A stretch of DNA of 64,000 nucleotides from Desulfosporosinus sp. FKB (GTDB lineage: Bacteria > Bacillota > Desulfitobacteriia > Desulfitobacteriales > Desulfitobacteriaceae), in assembly GCF_002196705.1 (NCBI RefSeq), contig NZ_NADJ01000039.1:62001-126000 (forward strand), written 5' to 3'. Below are positions 7,598 through 15,910 of this stretch, one piece after another. Position 1 is the stretch's first letter. Every line of letters begins with the position of its first letter. Position numbers and translations under genes: made by a program. The notes under the pieces were generated by a model that was not told the origin of the DNA, did not search any database, and was given only the letters and a program-made list of their open reading frames with translations.

Positions 7598-9466
7598 TTA
7601 AACCACCTCATGATCCAAGTCCGCTCCGCTGAACTGGCTATTATACAAATCTGCATAAAAGCCTTTCTGTTCCAAAAGTTCTCCATGATTACCCATTTCA
7701 ATAATTCTCCCATTATTCATAACAAGAATTACATCAGCATCGCGAATCGTCGATAACCGATGAGCAATAACAAAACTCGTTCTTCCCTTCATCAGTTCTG
7801 TCATAGCCTTTTGGATATAGACCTCGGTTCTTGAGTCAACACTGCTCGTAGCTTCGTCTAAAATCAAGATAGCCGGGTCCGCCAAAATCGCTCGGGCAAT
7901 TGTAAGTAGTTGCTTTTGCCCTTGAGAAATATTTGAGGCTTCTTCATTCAAGATGGTCATATACCCATCAGGCAGAGTTTTTATAAAATGATCAGCATGG
8001 GCTGCTTTTGCCGCCATAATAACGTCTTCCTCGCTTGCCCCCTCACGTCCATAGGCAATGTTCTCCAAAATAGTTCCATTAAATAACCATGTATCCTGCA
8101 GCACCATACCAAAGATATTGCGAAGTTCCCCACGTTTAATATCCCGAATATCCACACCATCAACAGTAATCTTGCCCTTATCCACATCGTAAAAGCGCAT
8201 GAGTAAATTCACTAAAGTAGTCTTACCTGCACCGGTCGGTCCGACAATTGCTATGGTATTCCCTTCCCGGACATCAATATTCATTTTAGTGATCAACGGT
8301 TCTTGTTCCTTATAGCTAAAATCGACATTCTCAAAACTCACATTTCCTTGAGGAAATGGTATTACTTTAGCATCCTCAGAATCAGGAATTTCTTCAACTT
8401 CATCTAATAATTCAAAAACACGCTCCGCCGAGGCAACGGTTGATTGAATAATATTGGCAATGTTCGCAGTCTGCACAATTGGCATGGTAAACTGACGAGA
8501 GTATTGAATAAAGGCTTGAACGTCTCCAATATTAATTCGGCCATGGGTAACGAAAATTCCCCCAACAACACTGACAATGACATATCCTAAGTTGCTGACA
8601 AATCGCATAAGGGGCATAATGATTCCAGAGATGAATTGAGCTTTCCACCCCGCATCATATAGTCTATCATTAATTTCCTTAAAGGTTTCAATAGACTTAC
8701 GCTCATGACCAAAGGCTTTGATGATAACATGACCGGTGAACATTTCCTCCACATGGCCGTTCAGTTCTCCTAATGACTTTTGTTGAGCAGCAAAAAACCT
8801 TTGTGAATGTTTGGCAATCATCGAAGTGACTAAAATATAAAGAGGCAGAGTCAAGAGAACAATTAAGGTGAGCAGAGGACTGATCGTCAACATCATAACG
8901 ATGACCCCAATAATTGTCACAACAGAAGTAATAAGTTGAGTAAGACTTTGCTGCAAGGTGTTGGCAATATTATCAACGTCATTCGTCACACGGCTTAATA
9001 TTTCGCCATGAGTCCTAGCATCAAAGAATCTGAGCGGCAGCAGCGTAAGTTTTTCGTCGACGTCCTTACGCAAATTGTAAACAATTTTTTGCGCCACCCC
9101 AGCCATAATATATTGTTGAGCATAGCTAAACAAAGAGCTGAGAAGATAGAGAACTATCAGAGTCAGGACAATCCTCCAAATAGCATCAAAATTAATCTTC
9201 CCGCCATTCATAATTCCATCAAACATTATCGTCGTGGCCTGGCCCATAATCTTCGGTCCCACAATACTAAATACAGTACTTAAAATGGCAAACACAACCA
9301 CAAAACTGAGTTTTAGTCTCTGGGGCTTTAAATAACCCAAAAGTCTATGCAATGTTCCTTTGAAATTCCTGGCTTTTTCAATAGGTCTTCCAATAGATCC
9401 GCCAGGTCCACCCGGTCTGCCGCCCATTGGACCCGTTGGTCTTGTCATCTCTCGTTGTCTGCTCAT
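7598..9466 (-). CDS. Heterodimeric ABC exporter subunit, catalytic-site half
   Basis: A 622-residue fused membrane/ATPase ABC exporter half. The N terminus is Gly/Pro/Arg-rich (about 30 residues), followed by a six-helix ABC transmembrane domain (about 45-340) and a nucleotide-binding domain. Walker A is GPTGAGKTT, the signature is ISQGQKQ (SQGQ rather than SGGQ), Walker B is LILDEATSSVD with a proper catalytic Glu, and the switch is VIAHRLST with its His. The partner at 9463 has the opposite faults, so the pair fits the asymmetric exporters (YheI/YheH, BmrCD, TM287/288 type) in which only one ATP site is fully active. The two genes overlap by 4 bp. Substrate unknown; multidrug export is the usual role. 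Confidence 0.92.
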   Translation of the reverse strand: MSRQREMTRPTGPMGGRPGGPGGSIGRPIEKARNFKGTLHRLLGYLKPQRLKLSFVVVFAILSTVFSIVGPKIMGQATTIMFDGIMNGGKINFDAIWRIVLTLIVLYLLSSLFSYAQQYIMAGVAQKIVYNLRKDVDEKLTLLPLRFFDARTHGEILSRVTNDVDNIANTLQQSLTQLITSVVTIIGVIVMMLTISPLLTLIVLLTLPLYILVTSMIAKHSQRFFAAQQKSLGELNGHVEEMFTGHVIIKAFGHERKSIETFKEINDRLYDAGWKAQFISGIIMPLMRFVSNLGYVIVSVVGGIFVTHGRINIGDVQAFIQYSRQFTMPIVQTANIANIIQSTVASAERVFELLDEVEEIPDSEDAKVIPFPQGNVSFENVDFSYKEQEPLITKMNIDVREGNTIAIVGPTGAGKTTLVNLLMRFYDVDKGKITVDGVDIRDIKRGELRNIFGMVLQDTWLFNGTILENIAYGREGASEEDVIMAAKAAHADHFIKTLPDGYMTILNEEASNISQGQKQLLTIARAILADPAILILDEATSSVDSRTEVYIQKAMTELMKGRTSFVIAHRLSTIRDADVILVMNNGRIIEMGNHGELLEQKGFYADLYNSQFSGADLDHEVV

Positions 9467-11190
9467 GCTAATTCTCCCTCTGAAAGCTGTGAAGCTACAA
9501 TTTCATGATAGACCTCACAAGTCGTTAACAATTCTTGATGGGTTCCTATGCCGGCAATTTGGCCATCATCAAGGACAATAATCCTATCCGCATCCATGAC
9601 GGTTGCAACTCGCTGAGCAATAATGAATACTGTAGCCTCCAAGACTTCCTGTTTCAAAGCTGCTCTCAATTTGGCATCGGTCTTGAAGTCTAAGGCCGAG
9701 AAACTGTCGTCAAAGATATAAATCTCGGGCCTTTTGATTAAAGCGCGGGCAATGGACAGACGCTGCTTCTGTCCTCCTGAAACATTGGTGCCGCCTTGAG
9801 CAATGATATGATCAAACCCCTCTTCCATCCCTGCCACGAAATCCGCAGCCTGAGCAACTTGAGCAGCATGTTTTACCTCTTCCCGGGAAGCATACTCTTT
9901 GCCATATAGGATATTATCGGCAATGGTTCCGGAAAAAAGCACGGATTTTTGGGGAACAAACCCAATCTTAGCTCTTAAACCTTCTTGGCTCATTTCTCGG
10001 ACATCCACTCCATCCACCAAAATCCGTCCGCTCCCAACATCATAAAAACGCATAATTAAATTTACTAAGGTTGATTTTCCAGAGCCCGTTCCTCCAATAA
10101 TTGCCGTAATCTCCCCAGGACCAGCACTAAAATTAATCTCCTTTAGGGCCGGCTGTTCCGCTCCGGGATATCGAAAAGAAACGTCCTGAAACTCAACATA
10201 TCCTTTCTTTAAAGGCGCTGCCTTTGTCTTGATTGGATCTTTAACTTCCACCTCAATTTCTAAAACTTCGTTGATCCTCGCCGCAGAGGCTTGAGCACGC
10301 GGAACCGTTACAAAGAGCATCGTCATCATCAAGAAGGAAAATAGGATTTGTGTCGAGTACTGAATAAAGGCCATCAGGGAACCAACTTGCATCTCACCAT
10401 TATTAATACGCATTCCCCCGAACCAAATGATGGCAATCGTAGTGAAATTCATAATTAACATCATCATAGGCATTAGTACAGCCATGATCTTATTAACCTT
10501 TACAGCATTGTTCATAAGGTCTAGATTGGCATCATCAAATCTCTTTTTTTCTTTTTCGATACGATTGAAAGCTCTGATAACACGTATTCCCGTTAAATTT
10601 TCTCGCAGAACAAGATTGAGCTTGTCGAGTTTTATTTGCATCAGCTTAAAGAGAGGTATGCCTCTGGTCAGGACAATCCCGATAATAGCAAAAAGTACCG
10701 GAACCGAAACTAAGAGAACCCAAGTTAAACCCGGATCTTCATGGATTGCCATAAAAATCCCCCCAAGGCAAGTCAGGGGAGCAAAAATCATCATGCTTAA
10801 AATCAAAACAGAGACTTGTTGAACTTGATTCACATCATTCGTCGTCCGGGTAATTAATGTTGCCGTACCAAGTTTGTCAAATTCCTGTAAAGAAAAGCTC
10901 TGTACTTTCGTAAAGATTTTATTTCTCAAGAGCCTGCCAAATCCTACAGCAGTTTTCGAGGAAAGAAAATTGGCGGCAACAGCACATAGAGTCCCTCCGG
11001 CTGCAATTAAAAGCATATGTCCACCGACTTGCAAAATATAACCGATGTCTTTATTTACAATCCCATGATCCACTATGTCCGCCATCAGCGTTGGTAAGTA
11101 TAAATCTGAAAGTACCTGTACAAAAAGGAACAAAATCACACCACAGATATGGGGTAAAAAATGTCTTAACGATTTATACAATTTAATCAT
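9463..11190 (-). CDS. Heterodimeric ABC exporter subunit, degenerate-site half
   Basis: A 575-residue ABC exporter half with six membrane helices (about 15-300) and an ATPase domain. Walker A GGTGSGKST and signature VSGGQKQ are good, but Walker B reads IFDDSFSALD, with Asp in place of the catalytic Glu, and the switch position reads IIAQRVAT, with Gln in place of His. These are the usual changes in the degenerate site of heterodimeric exporters. It is the first ABC gene of the operon, 27 bp after the marR gene, and its end overlaps the partner start by 4 bp. It should act in the cytoplasmic membrane as one half of a drug or lipid exporter. Confidence 0.92.
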   Translation of the reverse strand: MIKLYKSLRHFLPHICGVILFLFVQVLSDLYLPTLMADIVDHGIVNKDIGYILQVGGHMLLIAAGGTLCAVAANFLSSKTAVGFGRLLRNKIFTKVQSFSLQEFDKLGTATLITRTTNDVNQVQQVSVLILSMMIFAPLTCLGGIFMAIHEDPGLTWVLLVSVPVLFAIIGIVLTRGIPLFKLMQIKLDKLNLVLRENLTGIRVIRAFNRIEKEKKRFDDANLDLMNNAVKVNKIMAVLMPMMMLIMNFTTIAIIWFGGMRINNGEMQVGSLMAFIQYSTQILFSFLMMTMLFVTVPRAQASAARINEVLEIEVEVKDPIKTKAAPLKKGYVEFQDVSFRYPGAEQPALKEINFSAGPGEITAIIGGTGSGKSTLVNLIMRFYDVGSGRILVDGVDVREMSQEGLRAKIGFVPQKSVLFSGTIADNILYGKEYASREEVKHAAQVAQAADFVAGMEEGFDHIIAQGGTNVSGGQKQRLSIARALIKRPEIYIFDDSFSALDFKTDAKLRAALKQEVLEATVFIIAQRVATVMDADRIIVLDDGQIAGIGTHQELLTTCEVYHEIVASQLSEGELA

Positions 11191-11217
11191 GAACGTCTCC
11201 TACCTCTTAATAATCTA

Positions 11218-11676
11218 TCAATTATCTATTGGACATTGCTGATAATCATAAAGCAGTTTCTTTAAAAGTTCTAACCCCTGGATAATTTTTTCTTGGTCCT
11301 CTGATGTTGCTTTATTTAAAGCTCCGGAGATCTTTTTGACAATTTGTTGATGTAAGCGTTGATGTATCTCTGAAAATTTTGGTGAGACACTGACATACAC
11401 GACCCTTCTATCTTCCTCACTTCGTTTCCTTTCAACAAGACCCATGTTTTCCAAACGGTCAATAATCCCCGACACGGTACTGTTGGATAAGCTGAGTTTT
11501 CCACTCAATTCAGTAATCTTAAGGGTCTTTTCCTTACCCAATATTCCCATAACCATCATTTGAGGCACAGTAATGCCACTCTCTTCAAAGACATTTCCCT
11601 TATTGTGTCTAAAAAGAATCATAATTTCTTGAAACAGCTTGGCGATTTGATAACTTTGATTAGGATTTTCCATCAT
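11218..11676 (-). CDS. MarR-family transcriptional regulator
   Basis: A 152-residue winged-helix regulator. GITVPQMMVMGILG, LKITELSGKLSLSNSTVSGI (recognition helix region), RLENMGLVERKRSEEDRRVV (wing with the DRR motif) and C-terminal dimer helices are all visible. It is the first gene of an operon with the two exporter genes, so it probably represses its own promoter and is released by an exported compound. The start has AAAGGAAG upstream; two ATG codons lie in tandem. A strong dyad over the promoter (11740-11761) is the likely operator. Confidence 0.92.
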   Translation of the reverse strand: MMENPNQSYQIAKLFQEIMILFRHNKGNVFEESGITVPQMMVMGILGKEKTLKITELSGKLSLSNSTVSGIIDRLENMGLVERKRSEEDRRVVYVSVSPKFSEIHQRLHQQIVKKISGALNKATSEDQEKIIQGLELLKKLLYDYQQCPIDN

Positions 11677-11696
11677 CCGTACTTCCTTTGTTTACT

Positions 11697-11748
11697 TATT
11701 TCGGCAGCGTATATTTCGGCAGCGTATATTTCGGCAGCGTATATTTCG
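11697..11748. repeat. Three 15-bp tandem repeats plus a partial copy upstream of marR
   Basis: TATTTCGGCAGCGTA occurs three times head to tail (11697-11711, 11712-11726, 11727-11741), and a fourth partial copy (TATTTCG) runs into the operator dyad. The array lies in the marR 5' leader between promoter and ribosome binding site. The shared ATTTCG suggests the units arose by duplicating operator half-sites. Confidence 0.9.
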
Positions 11749-11787
11749 TACACGAAATATATTAATCGGTTTACAGGTTATTGTCAA
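11740..11787 (-). promoter_or_regulatory. marR operon promoter with overlapping palindromic operator
   Basis: Minus strand: TTGACA (11787-11782), 17-bp spacer and TAATAT (11764-11759). A 10-bp perfect inverted repeat, TATATTTCGT and ACGAAATATA with 2 bp between (11740-11761), covers the -10 and start region. Its size and position fit a MarR operator and autorepression. Confidence 0.75.
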
Positions 11788-11841
11788 CCAATTTCAAACA
11801 TAAATATCATTTTAGAATATCCAAAGCACTGTCTCTGTATT

Positions 11842-11878
11842 TAAAAAACAAAGGACAGGAGAGCGTCCTTTGTTTTTG
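11842..11878 (-). terminator. Terminator of the manganese catalase gene
   Basis: On the minus strand ACAAAGGAC and GTCCTTTGT pair around GCTCTCCT, followed by six T. It begins about 10 bp after the catalase stop. Confidence 0.85.
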
Positions 11879-11888
11879 TTTTGCATAA

Positions 11889-12692
11889 TTAATGTTGTTT
11901 CGGTGGTTGTGGTTGGGCATACTGAGGATTGTTACGGGTCTGATCCATATAACCGGGTGCCACTTCTCGTTGTCCGTTTGGCTGAGGATCTTTTCCATAT
12001 TGAGCCGGCCCACCATATTTCTCGTTAGGATTTTCTTCATAAGAAAACTCGTTTCCTTGATTCCATGGACCGCGGCTATCTCCTTGGCCGGTGGACATAT
12101 TCATATATTTTTTCGAGAAATCCGAATCTCTGAAGTCTCTGTTTACTCCTGAGCCCTGCAGCGTTTCGATTGCTTTCATAAATGAGAAGTTATGAGACTC
12201 TTCCCGACTTAAAAGGAATCGGATCATGTCTTTAACGCCGGCGTCATCCGTTTGCTGCAGAAGGCGCTCGTAAATCAATTTTGCCCGCAGTTCTGCTCCG
12301 GCATTTGATGAAAGATCAGTATACAGGTCTCCCATGGAGTTGACATAGGTTGAAGTCCAAGGAACACCGGCAGAATTCACGAGCAGAGGGCCTCCCCCGA
12401 GTAAAGCCATATGATTCGCTGCAAAGTCTTTGGGAATATTGTCAACTTGTCCAATAAGCATACCTAGGGCTTCCCCCACCATCTCCAAATGACTTAATTC
12501 TTCGGCAGCAATGTCCTGCAGCAAATCCCTTATTTTCGGATCATTACAACCTAAGCTTTGAGAAAAATACTGCATAGCAGCTTTAAGTTCGCCATTGCCG
12601 CCCCCAAACTGTTCCAACAACAGCACTGCGAACCGGGGATCAGGTCGATCAACATGAACTGTGTATTCCATATCCTTGACATGTTTAAACAC
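11889..12692 (-). CDS. Manganese catalase family protein (CotJC-like)
   Basis: A di-manganese, ferritin-fold catalase that splits hydrogen peroxide. Metal ligands fit the family: Glu in VLLLEQFGGGNGE, the Glu/His set in AAEELSHLEMV, then Glu in KLIYERLLQQ and Glu/His in LSREESHNFSF. The last 60 residues are a Pro/Gln/Gly-rich tail, as in spore-coat CotJC-type members and other clostridial Mn catalases. The GTG start at 12692 follows AAGGAGG by 8 nt. It is a single gene with its own terminator. Likely role: peroxide defence in the cytoplasm or on the spore coat. Confidence 0.9.
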   Translation of the reverse strand: MFKHVKDMEYTVHVDRPDPRFAVLLLEQFGGGNGELKAAMQYFSQSLGCNDPKIRDLLQDIAAEELSHLEMVGEALGMLIGQVDNIPKDFAANHMALLGGGPLLVNSAGVPWTSTYVNSMGDLYTDLSSNAGAELRAKLIYERLLQQTDDAGVKDMIRFLLSREESHNFSFMKAIETLQGSGVNRDFRDSDFSKKYMNMSTGQGDSRGPWNQGNEFSYEENPNEKYGGPAQYGKDPQPNGQREVAPGYMDQTRNNPQYAQPQPPKQH

Positions 12693-12811
12693 CCAAATAA
12701 CCTCCTTACTTTTACGATATGGCTTATCTAAGTTATCTGAATTAGTATTTGTTTGTCCTGGCTGTTTTATCCTGAAAGTTAAACCGAACGCAAATAATAA
12801 TATTTTTCATC

Positions 12812-12841
12812 TTGACGGCAACTTTCAAACCTTGATATACT
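12812..12841 (+). promoter_or_regulatory. Promoter for the riboswitch-permease transcript
   Basis: TTGACG (12812-12817), 18-bp spacer and TATACT (12836-12841) give a sigma-A-like promoter. Transcription would start about 30 nt before the aptamer described next. Confidence 0.6.
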
Positions 12842-12876
12842 ATTACAAGTGGAAATTTTGCGTTAAAATTGAAAAA

Positions 12877-13000
12877 TTCTATTTCGGTTGGGGTAAACTT
12901 CATGAAAGTGAAGGACGCTAAAGTCATGGATCTAAGGCTTGAAACTGCTGCTTAGGGCTTAGGCAGCATTAAGCTATGATGGCCAGACTACAAGATAGAA
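12877..13000 (+). ncRNA. Candidate c-di-GMP-I (GEMM) riboswitch aptamer
   Basis: Conserved GEMM-I blocks appear in order: GGGGTAAAC (compare AGGGCAAAC in the Vibrio Vc2 aptamer), a hairpin CTTCATGAAAGTGAAG with a GNRA-like loop, GGACGCTAAAGTC (GGACGCAAAGCC in Vc2), CATGGATCTAAGG opening the second stem, an extended TGCTGC/GCAGCA arm, and ATGATGGCCAGACTAC closing it. TTCTATTT (12877-12885) can pair with AAGATAGAA (12992-13000) as the closing stem. The base matching G20 of Vc2 is G, which favours c-di-GMP over cGAMP. Ligand binding is inferred. A terminator follows at once. Confidence 0.72.
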
Positions 13001-13007
13001 CTTCTCT

Positions 13008-13042
13008 GGGGAGAGCAGTACTTAGGACTGCTCTCCCCTTTT
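13008..13042 (+). terminator. Riboswitch expression-platform terminator
   Basis: GGGGAGAGCAGT (13008-13019) and ACTGCTCTCCCC (13027-13038) form a perfect 12-bp stem followed by TTTTATATTT. It lies 8 nt after the candidate aptamer and about 165 bp before the permease, as expected of transcription-termination control. Nothing else is seen up to 13190. Confidence 0.85.
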
Positions 13043-13207
13043 ATATTTATCTAAGCGAAAGGCTCCCCCCTTTACACATGGAGAAGTACCCTTTGCTATC
13101 TTTGGTGGAAGAAGAACCCTCATCGAAGTATCGATGTTCAGCTTTAGCCGAATGAGTTCACTTGTAATCTTAAGCAAATATTTAAAATAGTTACTGGAGG
13201 TGTGTTA

Positions 13208-14482
13208 ATGCTTATTTGGATTGCTACAGGCATTTTTTTACTCAGCTATTTATTTATTATTATGGAGAAATTTCCGCGATCAGTTATCGCCGTTTCCGGA
13301 GCTGCCCTAATGATTATCTTGGGGATTGTCAATCAAGAAAAAGCAGTAGAACACGTTGATTGGAATACTCTGGGATTGTTAATTGGTATGATGCTCATCG
13401 TAGATCTTACCCGCAGGTCAGGTATATTTTCCTTTTTAGCTATCTGGGTCAGCAAAAAAGTAAAAGGAAATCCGATCCTGCTCCTGATTTCCTTGTCACT
13501 CCTCACTGGTATATTATCAGCTTTTTTAGATAACGTCACAACAGTCTTGTTAACAGTACCCGTAACCTTATCCATTGCTGATGAGTTGAAGGTTGATCCG
13601 ATTCCCTTTCTCTTTTGTCAAATTCTTATGAGTAATATCGGAGGTACCGCCACTCTGATCGGAGATCCGCCAAACATTATGATAGCCGGGCAAACGGGCC
13701 TCAGTTTTATGGATTTTATCCTTAATCTTGCGCCAGTGATACTCATTATTATTGTGGCAACTTTGTCCCTTTTTTACTTTGTTTATCGCCAAAAGTTAAT
13801 CACCGAAGAATCCTTAAAAAGCAAATTAATGCTGCAAAACGAGTGGGATGAGATTAAAGATTTTGCCCTCCTCAAAAAATGTTTAGTAGTTTTAGCCCTT
13901 GTTATTTCAGCCTTTTCTCTTCATTCCCTTCTGCATTTAGAGACCGCAACCATTGCCTTAAGCGGAGCTATGCTCCTAATGCTCTGGACCCGTGAAGAAC
14001 CTGAAGATATCTTCTTAGCTGTGGAATGGCCAACGCTCTTTTTCTTTGCCGGATTATTTGTACTTGTCGGAGGGCTTGTCGAAACTGGAGTCCTTGATCG
14101 TCTGGCACAGTGGAGTATCAGTTTGACAGGAGGGCAACCTCTCTTAACCGCCCTTTTGATCCTCTTTATATCCGCAATCCTCTCTTCATTTCTTGATAAT
14201 ATCCCCTACGTAGCAACCATGATCCCTTTAATCCAAAAATTGGCCCTGCTTAGTCATCTCACGCCGGCTCAGACCCAACCCCTGTGGTGGGCTTTAGCCT
14301 TGGGTGCTTGCCTCGGAGGAAACGGCACCTTAGTAGGAGCTTCAGCTAACCTAATCGTGGCTGGAATTGCCGAAAAGAATGGCCTTAAAATTCGTTATAT
14401 CCAATTCTTAAAAGTTGGTTTCCCTATGATGCTGATCACAATCTTTATTTCAGCCGGATACCTGATTCTCCGCTATTATTAA
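13208..14482 (+). CDS. ArsB/NhaD-type ion permease (SLC13-like)
   Basis: A 424-residue membrane protein with about 11-12 hydrophobic helices. The signature SNIGGTATLIGDPPNIMIAG is typical of the ArsB/NhaD/P-protein permeases, and the inverted second half has FLDNIPYVATMIPL and LGACLGGNGTLVGASANLIV. Members move arsenite, Na+/H+ or anions; which ion applies here cannot be told. ATG 13208 is 7 nt after GGAGG; a GTG at 13202 is too close. The gene is preceded by a candidate c-di-GMP riboswitch and terminator, so its transcription is probably set by a second messenger. It stands alone. Confidence 0.88.
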   Translation: MLIWIATGIFLLSYLFIIMEKFPRSVIAVSGAALMIILGIVNQEKAVEHVDWNTLGLLIGMMLIVDLTRRSGIFSFLAIWVSKKVKGNPILLLISLSLLTGILSAFLDNVTTVLLTVPVTLSIADELKVDPIPFLFCQILMSNIGGTATLIGDPPNIMIAGQTGLSFMDFILNLAPVILIIIVATLSLFYFVYRQKLITEESLKSKLMLQNEWDEIKDFALLKKCLVVLALVISAFSLHSLLHLETATIALSGAMLLMLWTREEPEDIFLAVEWPTLFFFAGLFVLVGGLVETGVLDRLAQWSISLTGGQPLLTALLILFISAILSSFLDNIPYVATMIPLIQKLALLSHLTPAQTQPLWWALALGACLGGNGTLVGASANLIVAGIAEKNGLKIRYIQFLKVGFPMMLITIFISAGYLILRYY

Positions 14483-14717
14483 TATTGAAGTTAAAATTCA
14501 CCAAACAGTTTAAAATTGCATTTCGGACAACATCCGTTACGCAGGAGGCTGACAACTATTGGTTCGCGTTGGATTACAGCTTCCCTGCATTTAGGGCAGA
14601 AGGTTGTACTGCCATCATCTGGTGCCAATTTCTTAGTTGGTTAATTCCCAAAAAATCAAGTATACTTAAAGTTAGTGTTTTCCTTTGCCAAGTATTTATT
14701 TTAAAGGAGGTAATGTT

Positions 14718-15098
14718 ATGAGCAAACAAACTCTTAATACACCAAATGCACCTGCGGCTATTGGCCCTTATTCCCAAGGAATCAAAGCCGGCAATCTTAT
14801 TTTCACTTCCGGTCAGCTCCCTCTCAATCCTCAAACAGGGGAATTAGTAGCGGATATTGAAGGAGCAACCAAACAATCTTTAGATAATGTTAAGGCTATC
14901 TTGGAATCCTCAGGTTCTTCACTGGGTAAGGTTGTAAAAACCGTTGTTTTCCTCAGAGATATGAACGACTTTGCCGCTATGAACGCTATATATGCTGCCT
15001 ATTTCCCGGAGAATCCTCCTGCGCGATCCGCTGTGCAAGTTGCCCGACTGCCCAAGGACGCAATCTTGGAAATTGAAGCGATTGCTCTGGCCGAATAA
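14718..15098 (+). CDS. ridA: RidA-family enamine/imine deaminase
   Basis: A 126-residue RidA/YjgF protein that hydrolyses reactive 2-aminoacrylate-type enamines released by PLP enzymes. Diagnostic blocks are APAAIGPYSQGIKAGNLIF, FTSGQLPLNPQTGE, FLRDMNDFAAMNAIYAAYF and the catalytic Arg in PPARSAVQVARLPKDA. The correct start is the ATG at 14718 after AAAGGAGG; a longer frame from 14685 lacks a site and adds non-family residues. A single gene; the preceding 235 bp hold nothing I can name. Confidence 0.95.
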   Translation: MSKQTLNTPNAPAAIGPYSQGIKAGNLIFTSGQLPLNPQTGELVADIEGATKQSLDNVKAILESSGSSLGKVVKTVVFLRDMNDFAAMNAIYAAYFPENPPARSAVQVARLPKDAILEIEAIALAE

Positions 15099-15136
15099 CC
15101 TATTTAAATCTGTATATCAAACATATCACATCAAAG

Positions 15137-15185
15137 AAGAGCAAGTGAGCCGGACAAAAAATCCTGACTCCTTGCTCTTTACTAT
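15137..15185 (+). terminator. Hairpin after ridA
   Basis: AGAGCAAG and CTTGCTCT pair around an interior with GTGAGCCGGA and TCCTGACTC, and TTTACTATT follows. Probable terminator, though its T-run is poor. Confidence 0.55.
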
Positions 15186-15297
15186 TCATTAAATAAACAT
15201 TTCCTCAGTTATATCCTAAACATTAACTATTTTTCCATATAGTTCATATTATGTATTGCGAAAAAAATATCCGCAGATTTTAAAGGGGGTTTTGCCC

Positions 15298-15813
15298 ATG
15301 ACTTCATTTATCGGGCAAAGGGGATTTTCCCCGACACAACAAACGACATTCCCCTCACCTAATCAGACACAAAACTTTACTTCAAGCAAACAACAACGGC
15401 CGGGACAAATTCCCTTCCAGGGAACTGCTCCCAAACCCGCTGGCTCATCTCTCATTAAACCTGAAGTGTCCGCAAAACAAGAGAATGTCAAACCTTTCCC
15501 ATCGTTACAGCAAAACTCTCACCAAGTCGAAGAACAGCCTTCATCTTCCATCTCTAAAACACCAGATCTTTGGCAGCAACAAGCAGGAATTCTCCTGAAA
15601 CAATATGGCCCTTCTCTTATGAAACAATATGGCCCGCCTCTGGCTCGTCAGATCGGATTACCTCTTCTCCGAAACTTCGGACCTCCTTTGGCCAAAAATG
15701 TTGGCATACCCCTCGCTCAGCGTCTAGGTTCTCCCTTTGTGCGCAGACTAGTTATACCCCTCGCCAAAAAGGCTGGATTTGCAGTCATTCGCCGCCTCGG
15801 ATTTCCTTTTTAA
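15298..15813 (+). CDS. Unknown protein with nine basic 8-residue repeats
   Basis: Not recognised. It encodes 171 residues; ATG 15298 follows AAAGGGGG. The first ~95 residues are Gln/Pro/Ser/Thr-rich and probably disordered. The C-terminal ~70 residues are about nine repeats of 8 residues with pattern [KRQ][NQR]-x-G-x-P-[LF]-[ALV]: for example KQYGPPLA, RQIGLPLL, RNFGPPLA, KNVGIPLA and QRLGSPFV. The repeats are strongly basic and regularly hydrophobic, which could suit binding to membrane, nucleic acid or a spore surface. No signal peptide or clear transmembrane helix is present. A very large inverted repeat follows its stop. Confidence 0.75.
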   Translation: MTSFIGQRGFSPTQQTTFPSPNQTQNFTSSKQQRPGQIPFQGTAPKPAGSSLIKPEVSAKQENVKPFPSLQQNSHQVEEQPSSSISKTPDLWQQQAGILLKQYGPSLMKQYGPPLARQIGLPLLRNFGPPLAKNVGIPLAQRLGSPFVRRLVIPLAKKAGFAVIRRLGFPF

Positions 15814-15821
15814 CCACGTCA

Positions 15822-15875
15822 GCAATTCATCCCCTTCCTCAAATCGTCGCAACGATTAGGGAGGGGATGAATTGC
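15822..15875. terminator. Long inverted repeat between convergent genes
   Basis: GCAATTCATCCCCTTCCT and AGGGAGGGGATGAATTGC form an 18-bp stem with one wobble; inside it AATCGT and ACGATT pair again, giving one long hairpin. It lies 9 bp after the repeat-protein gene and 36 bp before the stop of the convergent usp gene. There is no immediate T-run, so it may act as a bidirectional terminator or mRNA 3' stabiliser. Confidence 0.6.
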
Positions 15876-15910
15876 ATACGATAATCCACCCTTTTTGTTA
15901 TGGTATCCGT

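Noticed and set aside
11697-11748. Tandem 15-bp repeats as a CRISPR array
   Set aside because: The units are directly adjacent with no spacers and no cas genes are present.
12877-13042. Sodium (DUF1646/nhaA-I), Mn (yybP-ykoY) or c-di-AMP (ydaO) riboswitch upstream of the permease
   Set aside because: The conserved blocks seen (GGTAAAC, GGACGCTAAAGTC, CATGGATCTAAGG, ATGATGGCC) follow GEMM-I order and not the cores of those classes.
15822-15875. Large inverted repeat as a mobile-element end
   Set aside because: It is a single hairpin between convergent genes without target duplications or transposase; a terminator or 3' stabiliser is simpler.
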